A DNA stretch of 64,000 nucleotides from Leptospira harrisiae (GTDB lineage: Bacteria; Spirochaetota; Leptospiria; Leptospirales; Leptospiraceae), in the NCBI RefSeq assembly GCF_002811945.1, contig NZ_NPDX01000006.1, positions 186,001 to 250,000 of the forward strand, read 5' to 3'. The translations under genes were made by a program, and so were the position numbers. Positions within the stretch are counted from its first letter, which is position 1. Every line of letters starts with the position of its first letter. The notes under the pieces are model-generated. The model was not told the DNA's origin. It made no database searches and saw only the letters and a program-made list of their open reading frames with translations. Positions 9,096-17,748 of the stretch are shown here, in pieces.

Positions 9096-10976
9096 ATGAT
9101 TCCAAGGATTGGTATGAAGGCAAAAAACATTCTTCCCAGTGTTTTGGGGTTTATTTTCATCATTTTCGGAGTTTCTCTGGTAGTGTTCTATGCTACAAAA
9201 TCTTGGGAGACTTTCCTTAATCTCTGTCCCAACAAAGATTTTTTGTCTTGGGATGAAAACATCAGGCTCAATCAAGTTCTGGATCAGTATGTAGATTTTC
9301 GGAACGGGAGTTGGTTTCGAGGGATTCTCCCATTTTTGGAAAGTCCCACTTGGCCACCCCTTCGATCACTCCTAACTTTTGTTACACTTTACCTGCCAAT
9401 TGATGCTTATGAAACCTATCGTGATTCTTTTTTAGGGCTATTCTTTTTAATTTTAGTGTATCCTGGACTGGTTTATATTTCTTTCCGTATCACAAAATCC
9501 TTGTTATGGTCTGGGATTTTGTCGGGACTGATATTTATCCTTACCATCCAAACTGGTGAAGTTCCAGCTTATTCACTTTCGTCGATGTTAGAAACACAAT
9601 CCATGTTTTTTCTTTTGTTTTCAGTATATGCCATTTATCGATTGTACGACGTCGATAACAGAGAATCGGAAATTGATTCTGGTACGAAGTGGCTTGTTTT
9701 CTTTTCCTTGTTTGGATTTTATTTTACTAAGTATCCTTATGGGATTTTATTTTTTATGGCATGTTTTGCCTATGAGTTACTTAGGTCCCCCGCTAAATAC
9801 AAAGAAGCTTTGGTTTATTTGTTAAAAAATTATGCAAAAGGTTTGAGATTAGTATATTTAGTTTTTGTGGTGCTTATGGTTTTTTCTTTGCCTGTGTTAA
9901 GGGTGGTTACAAAAATCAATCTCAACCAAAAAAGTTTCAAACAGTTTATGTTTGGGATCACCTTTCTTTTGTTTGTTGATTTGTCCGTTTATTTTTTCCG
10001 TAAAAGAGATGAAGTTAAAAAAGTATTTCCAAAAACCGTTGTGGTTCTTTGGATTTATGCAATTTTTCCGGCATTTTTATGGTTATTTATGAACCCAGAT
10101 CGGGTCAATGCACTCATTGATGCCCAAATGATTGTGAATGCTTACACACGAAGTTTTTTCTTAACACTTTGGACGGAACCCGGCCTTGATCCTTCTGTTC
10201 CAGGTGTTTTTGATTTTATTTGGGGATTTCGTACTCTTATTATTTTTTCTGTTTTATCTCTTCTTTATTTTCTTTTCCGATCGGGAACCAAATTCCCAAC
10301 CAAATTAAGAGATCCTCTTCTTGCGGGGACTTTGATTTTATTTTTGGAACTTCTCATTTTAGAACTGACTACAGGAAATAAACAACCAAGGCATGTGTTG
10401 CAGTTTATCCCTGCCATTGGACTTTTAAGTTTTCTCTGGATTTTGCGTTTGTACGAGTTAGCTGAGACAAAAATAGAAAAGTTAGCATCCGTTTCCGTTT
10501 TCCTTCTCACTTCTCTTTTTGTATTTTCGAATTCCATGTATTCTCAAGGAATTTTGTCCGGAAAATTTTATGAAACAAAGATGTTTTGTTATCGAGGGAT
10601 GAATGGGAACGATTTCCAACCGGCAAGAGAGATCGCCGAACAAATAGTACCTGATAAAAAGTACATCCTCATCAATGCATTCCATTTTGAGGAAAAATAC
10701 GGATCAAAAGGTAGAGTTTTAGCTTCCGATTTCGATCTAGCAATGAAACTGAAGACTTATAAACAAGGTATGGTTAGAAACGATAACAAATATCGCTGGA
10801 AGGAATGGACAGATTTTGATTCCGTTCTTTTATTGAGTGATGTTTGCCCGGATAGTTTTGTAGAAGAAAAGTTTGAAAATCGAACGAAAATCTTAAGTAG
10901 TAAGTCAACTTTGCTGTCTACTTACAGAGAGAGTTCAGGTATTGCTTGTCTCCAAGAATATAAATTGCTCAAATAG
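9096..10976 (+). CDS. Polytopic GT-C-like glycosyltransferase (GT39-like)
   Basis: 626 aa with roughly 11-12 hydrophobic segments and a soluble C-terminal domain. The first external loop has FLSWDENIRL, which resembles the acidic catalytic loop of GT-C/PMT-type transferases, and WPPLRSLL follows as in related spirochaete proteins. The start at 9096 has AGGAG at 9086-9090. It probably transfers a sugar from a lipid-linked donor on the outer face of the inner membrane. Acceptor unknown. Confidence 0.6.
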   Translation: MIPRIGMKAKNILPSVLGFIFIIFGVSLVVFYATKSWETFLNLCPNKDFLSWDENIRLNQVLDQYVDFRNGSWFRGILPFLESPTWPPLRSLLTFVTLYLPIDAYETYRDSFLGLFFLILVYPGLVYISFRITKSLLWSGILSGLIFILTIQTGEVPAYSLSSMLETQSMFFLLFSVYAIYRLYDVDNRESEIDSGTKWLVFFSLFGFYFTKYPYGILFFMACFAYELLRSPAKYKEALVYLLKNYAKGLRLVYLVFVVLMVFSLPVLRVVTKINLNQKSFKQFMFGITFLLFVDLSVYFFRKRDEVKKVFPKTVVVLWIYAIFPAFLWLFMNPDRVNALIDAQMIVNAYTRSFFLTLWTEPGLDPSVPGVFDFIWGFRTLIIFSVLSLLYFLFRSGTKFPTKLRDPLLAGTLILFLELLILELTTGNKQPRHVLQFIPAIGLLSFLWILRLYELAETKIEKLASVSVFLLTSLFVFSNSMYSQGILSGKFYETKMFCYRGMNGNDFQPAREIAEQIVPDKKYILINAFHFEEKYGSKGRVLASDFDLAMKLKTYKQGMVRNDNKYRWKEWTDFDSVLLLSDVCPDSFVEEKFENRTKILSSKSTLLSTYRESSGIACLQEYKLLK

Positions 10977-10988
10977 AGAAAATAGTTT

Positions 10989-11312
10989 ATGAGTATTGCT
11001 TCTGCCGTGGGACTTCTCGTGGATGATGCCATTGCCTCTGCGTCGGAGGCAGCGACTAAGATATTAAAAGACAAACTCCCTCCACCGCCTGGAATCACCT
11101 ATTCTTTTGTAGGGCAATCGGAGGACTTTAAGGAGCTTTTACAAAACATAGTTCTTGCATTTGGAATGGCGCTCATATTCATCTATTTGGTGTTAGCTTC
11201 TCTATATGAATCCTCTATCACACCAATTACAATTCTATTTGCAATCCCACCAACCATTTCGGGAGCTTTCCGACCCGATTTTGAAATTCGCCCTGAGGAT
11301 TTAGAGGATTGA
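10989..11312 (+). pseudogene. RND efflux transporter remnant with a large internal deletion
   Basis: The 107-codon frame starts with VGLLVDDAI, the TM4 signature of AcrB/CzcA-type RND pumps. It jumps directly to sequence typical of the C-terminal half: PPPPGITYSFVGQSEDFKE, then IFIYLVLASLYESSITPITI and a PPTISGAF segment. Intact pumps are about 1000-1050 aa and these blocks are several hundred residues apart. The end reads into unrelated residues. Read as the scar of a deleted efflux pump, just after the glycosyltransferase gene. Confidence 0.75.
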
Positions 11313-11384
11313 TTCTAAATTCTTAAATCCTTAGGTATAAATTTAAACTTGCCCAAACTTTGAATTCGGTGTTCCCTTGCTTAC

Positions 11385-11747
11385 ATGTCCAGCGAACGCC
11401 GAATCTACAAACGAATCTCTGAAAAAGTCCACCTCACCTACCGAGTGATCCAATCGGGAGCAGCTTCGTCTCAGTTTTTACCAAAAGACAAAGGAGAGGG
11501 GGATTCCCAAGACATTTCTGAAGGTGGGTTATTATTCCGTACAAAAGAACCAATGCCTCTTGGAACTCGATTGGAATTAGAATTGAGATTCCCTGATGTT
11601 AAATACGTTTTGTACCCTAAAGCAAAAGTGGTACGTTTGGAAGAATTTGGTGAAGGTGCATTTTATGAAGTTGGCCTTGAATTCAATCAAATGTTTGATG
11701 ATGATCAGAAACTTTTATTAGAACATATTAGCCGATTAGAAGTATAA
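11385..11747 (+). CDS. PilZ-domain protein (c-di-GMP receptor type)
   Basis: 120 aa, essentially one PilZ domain. The N-terminal RRIYKR matches the RxxxR motif. DISEGG at about residue 45 matches the D/NxSxxG motif. Both contact cyclic di-GMP in known receptors. No output domain is fused, so it probably acts by protein-protein contact. A histidine kinase gene follows after 49 bp. Confidence 0.85.
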   Translation: MSSERRIYKRISEKVHLTYRVIQSGAASSQFLPKDKGEGDSQDISEGGLLFRTKEPMPLGTRLELELRFPDVKYVLYPKAKVVRLEEFGEGAFYEVGLEFNQMFDDDQKLLLEHISRLEV

Positions 11748-11796
11748 TCTGAAGTTTTATTTTTACCTTAGTGGTTCGGGCTCAGGTATCAATCTT

Positions 11797-13038
11797 ATGA
11801 TTCGTAAGATCTTCGTTTTTTTTCGAGGGATTCCGTTAGATCCTATCTCTTTATTCGCTGTTTATTCGGAAATCATCAGCAAATTGTATTTTTTAGGTTT
11901 CGCTTATTGCCTTGCTTACATCCAAAGCGTGTATCTGGAGTGGAACGCATTAGACAATACCAATTGTATCCTTTCCGCAATTCAATTAGTCCTTAGTATC
12001 ATCCTTGTTTGTACTTCGTTTTTTTATCGAAGTATATTTCCATTGGCGCCAATCATTGTGAGGTTGACTTTTTTTCTTTTGGTATTGGTCGAAATTGAAA
12101 CCGGTTTTCATGATCCTTCGATTCCCTATTTTGATCCTAGAAATTGGCTTACTATCACAGCTTTACTTGCTACTTCCTCTTTCTTTTATCCAGGCCTTGT
12201 CTGGCAGTACATTTTAGAATGGTCGATCGTTCTTTTGCTTTATATACTTCGAGTTTATTTTGCTAACCAAACGGCAATTCCTGAAGAAACATGGCGAGAG
12301 ATGTCGACAATATTTCCTTTGTTTTTAGTCGCATTTTTTTTAAACCATTGGTGGTTTCGCACCCGATACATTGCGGCTTACCGAGGTATGTTGTTAGAAG
12401 AAAAACGTAGAACGTTTTTCCAAGATATCCATGACAGTTTAGGATCTAAGTTAACTGACTTATTTTTACTCACACAAAAATTGGAAAAAAATCCAGAAGA
12501 GGTTACTGAAAATCATCTTCAAAAACTAAAACAACTTTCCGAATCAGCTTTACAATCTATGCGAACACAAGTACAAGAAGAAGACCAAAGAGAATTATTC
12601 CAAGAATCTTTGTTAGACGGATTAAAACTATTAGTCAAAAAAAGATACAAACTTGTGGGTAGAGCCATTGATCTAAATTTGGTGTCCATAGGAGAAGAAA
12701 CGATGATAAAAATTCCAGATCCAGAAGTCGCCCATCATCTCCTTCAAATTTTTAAAGAAGTGACTACCAATGATTTGCGGTATGGAAACGGAACATCTGA
12801 ATGGAAGATTGAAAAAAAAACAGAAAATCTTTTTTTACAATTTGTTACCGAATCTGAAAAATCAGAATTGAAAGAAACGATTTTTGATTCTCAATCCAAC
12901 AAACCAGTATGGATAGAGTCGGGTATTGGAGAACGAGGACTGTATCAAAGAATCAAATCTCTGAATGGCGAGATTAATATTGTTGAATCACCATATCAGA
13001 TTCGTATCAAACTCCCTTTGAGTTTATTTCAGATATGA
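11797..13038 (+). CDS. Membrane sensor histidine kinase, NarL/DesK type, divergent ATPase domain
   Basis: 413 aa. Five to six membrane segments cover about residues 20-190. The dimerisation/phosphoacceptor helix has DIHDSLGSKLTDL (His near residue 212), typical of HisKA_3 kinases. In the C-terminal ATPase domain an N-box-like EVTTNDLRYGNG and a G2-like GIGERGLYQRI are present, but no DxGxG (G1) is visible. It overlaps the response-regulator gene by 4 bp, so the two form a coupled two-component system. Confidence 0.75.
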   Translation: MIRKIFVFFRGIPLDPISLFAVYSEIISKLYFLGFAYCLAYIQSVYLEWNALDNTNCILSAIQLVLSIILVCTSFFYRSIFPLAPIIVRLTFFLLVLVEIETGFHDPSIPYFDPRNWLTITALLATSSFFYPGLVWQYILEWSIVLLLYILRVYFANQTAIPEETWREMSTIFPLFLVAFFLNHWWFRTRYIAAYRGMLLEEKRRTFFQDIHDSLGSKLTDLFLLTQKLEKNPEEVTENHLQKLKQLSESALQSMRTQVQEEDQRELFQESLLDGLKLLVKKRYKLVGRAIDLNLVSIGEETMIKIPDPEVAHHLLQIFKEVTTNDLRYGNGTSEWKIEKKTENLFLQFVTESEKSELKETIFDSQSNKPVWIESGIGERGLYQRIKSLNGEINIVESPYQIRIKLPLSLFQI

Positions 13039-13676
13039 AATCCATTTTGATCGGTATCATAGAAGATAATGTTGATTTTTTACAATCGTTATGCGGTGTC
13101 TTAAATCAACATTCAAATTTTAATTTGGTTACTTGGAATTCCGCCGAAGATTTTTGGGCCAAAGGACAATCCAAGGAATTGGATTTATTAATTTTGGACA
13201 TTGGCCTTCCTGGTATGAGTGGAATAGATGTTCTCAAAACTTATCATACAATGGAATCTAGAAAAAGCTTAGTGATTTCATCCCTACAAACCGATGATGC
13301 CATTTTTTCTGCTCTGAGAAATGGAGCCTCAGGGTACATTTGGAAATCAGAACTCGACTCTTTACCCGAGACCATTCAAACTTTACTTGATGGAGGGAGT
13401 GTGATTTCACCTTCGATTGCTGCAAAAGTATTGTTAAGTTTTCGTAAACCTCAAATCCATTCTGAACCTTTAGGAGTAGGGGTTGAGGTGCTCACATCAA
13501 GAGAAAGACAAATTTTAGATCTTATAGTAGAAGGGGACAGTCCCATTCAAATTGCTTCTTTATTTGGGACAACAGTTGGGACTGTGCGCCAACAAATTAA
13601 GGCCATCTATAAAAAACTCCAGGTGAACACTCGGGTACAAATGCTAAAAAAAGCCCGGCAATTCGGAATTTTTTAA
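13035..13676 (+). CDS. NarL/FixJ-family response regulator
   Basis: 213 aa. The receiver domain has the acidic pair (IIEDNVD), phospho-Asp in LLILDIGLPGMSG (about residue 56), SS at the Thr/Ser switch and Lys in GYIWKSEL. The C-terminal LuxR-type HTH begins LTSRERQILDLIVEG. All key residues are present, so this is a DNA-binding output for the overlapping kinase gene. A palindrome of the form ACCANNTGGT lies 25 bp beyond its stop and again 240 bp further on. Confidence 0.9.
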   Translation: MKSILIGIIEDNVDFLQSLCGVLNQHSNFNLVTWNSAEDFWAKGQSKELDLLILDIGLPGMSGIDVLKTYHTMESRKSLVISSLQTDDAIFSALRNGASGYIWKSELDSLPETIQTLLDGGSVISPSIAAKVLLSFRKPQIHSEPLGVGVEVLTSRERQILDLIVEGDSPIQIASLFGTTVGTVRQQIKAIYKKLQVNTRVQMLKKARQFGIF

Positions 13677-13695
13677 AGGAAAAATAACTCTCTAA

Positions 13696-13725
13696 TTTAT
13701 ACCATCTGGTAAATGGACACTGACT
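13696..13725. repeat. Direct repeat copy 1 with core palindrome ACCATCTGGT
   Basis: This 30-bp segment matches the copy at 13936-13965 at 25 of 30 positions. The centre ACCATCTGGT (13701-13710) has perfect 4-bp arms of the form ACCANNTGGT. It may be an operator of the adjacent NarL-type regulator or another dimeric regulator. Confidence 0.6.
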
Positions 13726-13771
13726 GAAAACATGGTTATACTATCTCATCAACTTACCAGAATACAAACAA

Positions 13772-13882
13772 ATGCGACTAGAATCAATTCATTGGATCTC
13801 TGCTCTCCTCATCAAACTAAGGCTTGTTTTATGGTTTGGTGTGTACTTAGCCCTTGTATTTCTCATGAATTGGGTTTTATAA
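13772..13882 (+). CDS. Possible 36-aa membrane microprotein
   Basis: A short frame begins with ATG and encodes a hydrophobic peptide with a basic first half and a run around LWFGVYLALVFLMNW. It lies between the two palindromic repeats. No Shine-Dalgarno site is evident. It is recorded only because it could be a single-span peptide; it may equally be chance. Confidence 0.15.
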   Translation: MRLESIHWISALLIKLRLVLWFGVYLALVFLMNWVL

Positions 13883-13935
13883 AGAGAAATCCAAAAAACA
13901 AAAGTATCTATTTGGGAATGTTCCTTTCCTTCCTT

Positions 13936-13965
13936 TTTATACCATTTGGTAGATAGACAGCGACT
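13936..13965. repeat. Direct repeat copy 2 with core palindrome ACCATTTGGT
   Basis: This is the second copy of the 30-mer, exactly 240 bp after the first. The arms ACCA and TGGT are conserved and the two central bases differ (CT to TT), which is the pattern expected of a protein-binding site. Confidence 0.6.
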
Positions 13966-14079
13966 CTCGTCTCTGTTAGCATGATCCTAATAATCCCAGT
14001 CTGTCCTACCCTGGCTGGCGAATAGCGTAGAATTTCCATTTAACATTCCATTGCTTGGTGCAAGTGCCATCGTGTTCGA

Positions 14080-14117
14080 GACCACGGTGGTATTTTTTTT
14101 GCCCACCGAGTGTGGTC
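14080..14117 (+). other. Stem-loop upstream of the lipoprotein gene
   Basis: GACCACGGTGG pairs with CCACC(gagt)GTGGTC around a T-rich loop. It is about 145 bp before the lipoprotein start. It could be a terminator of an upstream transcript or a leader structure. There is no T-run after the stem. Confidence 0.35.
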
Positions 14118-14261
14118 CTTTAAATTTTAGAATGATCATAGGTGGCAAAATCACCTACAAACGATCTAAAAAATTACCATTCTGTAACATCTGTTCCCCG
14201 AAAAAATATTGCACCGAGGAAATGGGAAGATAGCCTTGGCTACACTTTCATAGGAGAATTT

Positions 14262-14540
14262 ATGAAGAAAATTTTACTCATGGCAGCAGTTGCAGCTTTC
14301 ATTGCAAACTGTTACAGCATCGACAAAACTAAAGTGGGCGGAAAAGAAGTAGTAACTGCTACTCAAATGAACCCAGCTATCTTTACACTTTGGGGTGCTC
14401 CTGTTACTGCTTGTTTAGATGACCTAAACAAAGAAGGTGTGACTCAAGTTGTTGATGCAAAAGGTCCTGCGACTCACGGATTGTTCACTACAAGCCGTAT
14501 TTCTACAACTGAAGCTTGCCAAGCAACTGGCGTTAAGTAA
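14262..14540 (+). CDS. Small lipoprotein
   Basis: 92 aa. I use the ATG at 14262, which follows TAGGAG (14251-14256) and opens a standard signal peptide. An upstream in-frame extension to 14142 has no export signal and is unlikely. The lipobox AAFIANC puts the lipidated Cys at residue 17. The mature 76 residues contain two further Cys. No family recognised. The good ribosome site and the strong downstream terminator suggest an abundant, monocistronic lipoprotein. Confidence 0.75.
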   Translation: MKKILLMAAVAAFIANCYSIDKTKVGGKEVVTATQMNPAIFTLWGAPVTACLDDLNKEGVTQVVDAKGPATHGLFTTSRISTTEACQATGVK

Positions 14541-14547
14541 GTTTTTT

Positions 14548-14582
14548 GTTGGGCTGAGGCAACTTTTGTTGCTCAGTCCAAC
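14548..14582 (+). terminator. Intrinsic terminator after the lipoprotein gene
   Basis: The stem GTTGGGCTGAGGCAAC pairs with GTTGCTCAGTCCAAC (one bulge, one G-T pair) around a TTTT loop and is followed by a T/C-rich tract. It ends 15 bp before the DUF4105 start. Confidence 0.7.
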
Positions 14583-14597
14583 TTCTCTCCTCTTTCA

Positions 14598-16517
14598 TTG
14601 AACCGACTCCATACTTTTTTTCTTACAACTTTTTTCTTCTTTTGTTTTTCTGCCTCACCCATACTTTCCCAACCAAACATTCCTGATTTGGATTCCATTG
14701 AAAAAGCTTCATTGGAAAGAGATTGGCTCGTCCTACTTCACTACCAAACTTCCAAATGGAAAAAGAAGCATAAAAGTTTGGCAGACGGACCTTCCTTTTT
14801 TTTATCTGCGGACGGTCTTACCAATCCTACCTCTGAATTAAAAGCACATTTGGATCTCTTGCAAAAACCGAAAGAAGAATTAATCAAAATGGAATGCAAA
14901 TTCCCTGCCAGGTTCCATTGGATTCGAAAACGATTTGGATTTCCCGTCGACCCAACTTGGGAAGAACAATGTCCGAAGTGGCCTGAGTTTAAAAACCAAA
15001 TGCGAGCAAAATCAGTTTCGGTGATTTTTGCTTCCTTCCATCCGGAACATCCAGCTTCATTATTTGGGCATACGATGCTTAAATTTAATGAAGAAAAACC
15101 AAATGGAGTTGTTTCTGAAGATTTAATTTTGAATTATGCGGCAACAGTTCCTGGCAACATCGATCCAATTTCATTTGTGATTTATGGGCTTGCAGGTGGA
15201 TTTCATGGATCATTTGAAATTCAAAAATACTTATATAAAATTCATGAATACAATGAATTTGAAAATAGAAATCTTTGGGAATTCAAACTCAACTTAAACC
15301 AAGAAGAAGTGGATCAATTGACTCGTCACCTTTGGGAGATGTCACAAAACCATTTTGATTATTATTTTTTAGATGAAAATTGTTCGTTCCGCATTTTGAC
15401 TCTTCTCGAAGTAGCAAGACCAAGGCTGAAACTTACGGATCGAATTTCAGTAATGTTACTGCCAACTGAAAGTTTGAAAATTCTTTCCAACCAAACAGGA
15501 CTCATTGAACAAATTCAGTTTAGACCTTCTATCATCGAAAGATACAGACACAAGTATGGTTATTTAACTTCTTCAGAAAAAACCATTTTAGACAAAATGG
15601 TAGATGGGAATATGGATTCTGCATTTGAATTAGACTCAGATAGAAGGACTCTTCTTTTTGATATCTATATCGATCATCTAGTCATTCATAAAATTAAAGC
15701 ATATGGGAAGATGGAAATCAAAGACCAACAGTTATATGCAGAAGCGGACCAAAAAAGAGGAGATATACAAGTTTTAAATTCGTTACCGGATTATTTCCAG
15801 ATTGATAAATTGTCCAATCCACTTCTTAGCCATGCTCCATCCCAGGTAACAGTCGCTCATGGAAATTCGACGAATGGAGGTTATAGTGAAATCCAATATC
15901 GGCCGGTCTTACGAGACTTTACAGATTCTTATCTAGGTTATTCTCCATACAATCAAATTTCGTTTTTAAGAATGAATGCACGTTTTTATGAAGATACAAA
16001 ACAAACCGTCATACAAGAGTTTCATGTTTTGGAAATGTCATCGTTAAATCCAATTGGACAAAAAATTTGGAAACCTTCTTGGCGTTTGGATTTAGGTGTT
16101 AAGTCATTGTATACCGAGAAAAATTACATAAAACCAATAACGGAATACTACGGTTATGCGAGTGGAGGTTATGGGGTTGCTTGGGAGCCATTTTATCCTT
16201 TTTTTAGGTATCAATTTGTTATGTTTTCTTTTTTGGATCTCAGGGTAGACCAATCACCCATTTGGGGGAGTGGATATCGTTTAGGCGGAGTGAGTAGTAC
16301 TGGCCTTCTCATTCGTATCTATGAATCTGTTGGATTGATTTTTTCAGGAGACTACAGGTCTTACTTTGCGGGAGATAGAGGGAACTTCCCTGAACTTGTC
16401 TCTCAGATCAATTGGACATTATTAGAAAATGTATCATTAGAATTAAAATACAAACAAATCCAAACAAAGGAATTGGATTGGAACGAATACCAGGCAGGGT
16501 TAAAAATTTTCTTCTGA
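14598..16517 (+). CDS. DUF4105 (Lnb-like N-terminal) exported protein
   Basis: 639 aa with a TTG start and a signal peptide (hydrophobic residues 6-22). The DUF4105 core is clear at about residues 135-280: FASFHPEHPASLFGHTMLKF, then ILNYAATVPG, and HFDYYFLDENCSFRIL. The conserved GHT and ENC residues suggest a Cys/His hydrolase-type fold. The C-terminal half (400-639) has alternating aromatic beta-strand segments and ends in LKIFF, compatible with an outer-membrane or periplasmic beta domain. It stands alone between two terminator-like hairpins. Confidence 0.8.
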   Translation: MNRLHTFFLTTFFFFCFSASPILSQPNIPDLDSIEKASLERDWLVLLHYQTSKWKKKHKSLADGPSFFLSADGLTNPTSELKAHLDLLQKPKEELIKMECKFPARFHWIRKRFGFPVDPTWEEQCPKWPEFKNQMRAKSVSVIFASFHPEHPASLFGHTMLKFNEEKPNGVVSEDLILNYAATVPGNIDPISFVIYGLAGGFHGSFEIQKYLYKIHEYNEFENRNLWEFKLNLNQEEVDQLTRHLWEMSQNHFDYYFLDENCSFRILTLLEVARPRLKLTDRISVMLLPTESLKILSNQTGLIEQIQFRPSIIERYRHKYGYLTSSEKTILDKMVDGNMDSAFELDSDRRTLLFDIYIDHLVIHKIKAYGKMEIKDQQLYAEADQKRGDIQVLNSLPDYFQIDKLSNPLLSHAPSQVTVAHGNSTNGGYSEIQYRPVLRDFTDSYLGYSPYNQISFLRMNARFYEDTKQTVIQEFHVLEMSSLNPIGQKIWKPSWRLDLGVKSLYTEKNYIKPITEYYGYASGGYGVAWEPFYPFFRYQFVMFSFLDLRVDQSPIWGSGYRLGGVSSTGLLIRIYESVGLIFSGDYRSYFAGDRGNFPELVSQINWTLLENVSLELKYKQIQTKELDWNEYQAGLKIFF

Positions 16518-16525
16518 TTTTGGAC

Positions 16526-16548
16526 TTGGTGGAAAATCATTCCACCAA
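16526..16548. terminator. Bidirectional hairpin between DUF4105 gene and meaB
   Basis: A perfect 9-bp stem, TTGGTGGAA with TTCCACCAA, has a 5-nt loop and is followed on the plus strand by a T-rich stretch. It overlaps the last codons of the convergent meaB gene. Confidence 0.65.
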
Positions 16549-17649
16549 TCGTTTGATTTCTTTTAAGAGTGTGGACTGGCCTGACATCAATTTTTTTTCC
16601 GATTCCTTAATGGCTTCTTTTTTACCAGGACGTAAAAAAAACTGTTCGAGTACCACTTCTCTCAGTGTTTCTTCAAACCACATCCGAGTTTGGTTCTCTC
16701 GATTATTCGCATAATATCCGTTTGTTTTTGTAGTCGAAATATAATCTAAAACTAACTTCCAAATTTCATCAATTCCTTTTCCCCCAATCCCACTGCAAGT
16801 AGTGGCCCTAGGTGTCCATTTGGATTCTGGGGCCGGGAAAAGGTGGAGTGCAGATTCATACTCAACACGAGCTCGCATCGCAAAAGGTTCATTAGCTCCG
16901 TCCGCTTTATTGATGGCGATGAGGTCTGCCATCTCCATGATCCCTCGTTTGATACCCTGGAGTTCATCTCCCGCACCCGCAAGCATGAGTAACAAAAAAA
17001 AGTCTACCATGGAATGGACTTGGGTTTCGGATTGTCCCACACCCACGGTTTCGATGATGATGGTATCAAATCCTGCTGCTTCACAGAGATACATGGACTC
17101 GCGAGTTTTTCTAGCGACTCCTCCCAAAGAACCACTGCTAGGTGATGGGCGAATGAAAGCATTTTCTGATTTGGAAAGAATCTCCATTCTGGTTTTGTCA
17201 CCAAGGATGGAACCTTTGGTTCTTTGGCTACTCGGGTCAATGGCAAGGACTGCAAGTTTGTGGTTTTGTTCCAGGAGGTAACTTCCAAAACTTTCAATAA
17301 ATGTAGATTTACCAACTCCGGGAACACCTGTGATTCCAATCCGAATGGAATTTCCCACCTTTGGCATCACAAGTTCTAGGATGGCTTGGGCTTTGTCATT
17401 ATGGACTTCTAAATTACTTTCCACAAGTGTGATGGCTTTGGAGAGGTGGGTGCGGTTTCCCGAAAGAATTCCGTCGGCAAGTTCTGCCACGGAAATTTCT
17501 TTGCGACTTAAAGTTTTTCTTTGGTCACGAATGTAAGGAGAAATGGCTGGGGCATCGGCCACACCTGGGTTAACAGAAAGTGCCGATTTTGGATTCACAT
17601 TACTGGAATCCTGATTCTTTTTGCCAATGTCCTCGTTTGGTGTTTCCAT
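16537..17649 (-). CDS. meaB: Methylmalonyl-CoA mutase-associated GTPase MeaB
   Basis: 370 aa. MeaB is the G3E GTPase chaperone that gates B12 cofactor loading and protects methylmalonyl-CoA mutase. The P-loop is GVPGVGKSTFIESFG (about residue 107). Other blocks are LAVLAIDPSSQRTKGSILGD, FIIIETVGVGQSE and INKADGAN. The N-terminus is about 50 residues longer than usual, so an internal start is possible. It lies downstream of the two mutase subunit genes, separated from mutB by 99 bp with a hairpin. Confidence 0.93.
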   Translation of the reverse strand: METPNEDIGKKNQDSSNVNPKSALSVNPGVADAPAISPYIRDQRKTLSRKEISVAELADGILSGNRTHLSKAITLVESNLEVHNDKAQAILELVMPKVGNSIRIGITGVPGVGKSTFIESFGSYLLEQNHKLAVLAIDPSSQRTKGSILGDKTRMEILSKSENAFIRPSPSSGSLGGVARKTRESMYLCEAAGFDTIIIETVGVGQSETQVHSMVDFFLLLMLAGAGDELQGIKRGIMEMADLIAINKADGANEPFAMRARVEYESALHLFPAPESKWTPRATTCSGIGGKGIDEIWKLVLDYISTTKTNGYYANNRENQTRMWFEETLREVVLEQFFLRPGKKEAIKESEKKLMSGQSTLLKEIKRLVE

Positions 17650-17678
17650 ATTGATTTTTTGTGAAAGATCCTAATAGG

Positions 17679-17714
17679 CACCGATCCACTGTTGGTAAAT
17701 TCAGTAAATCGGTG
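17679..17714 (-). other. Intercistronic inverted repeat between mutB and meaB
   Basis: CACCGAT and ATCGGTG are separated by 22 bp. In the mRNA they could form a 7-bp stem that tunes meaB expression relative to the mutase genes. Confidence 0.3.
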
Positions 17715-17748
17715 TTTGGTGGGAAAAGTCCCTTGTTTAATTTAGAAC

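Larger units (their letters stand above)
13677..14261. other. 585-bp gap: two copies of a palindromic 30-mer and a hairpin, no convincing gene
   Basis: The gap follows the response-regulator gene and precedes a small lipoprotein gene. It holds a direct repeat (13696 and 13936), a possible 36-codon hydrophobic ORF between the copies, and a hairpin at 14080-14117. The longer frames across it give protein with no family features, so I do not call genes here. Confidence 0.6.

Noticed and set aside
13732..13956. 74-codon frame between the two palindromic repeats
   Set aside because: Its end includes repeat copy 2. It has no ribosome site, no family motif and a composition typical of non-coding sequence.
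14142..14261. Upstream extension of the small lipoprotein
   Set aside because: It would bury the signal peptide and ignores the TAGGAG site before the ATG at 14262.
16802..17281. 159-codon plus-strand frame opposite meaB
   Set aside because: It is a shadow of the well-supported meaB gene.
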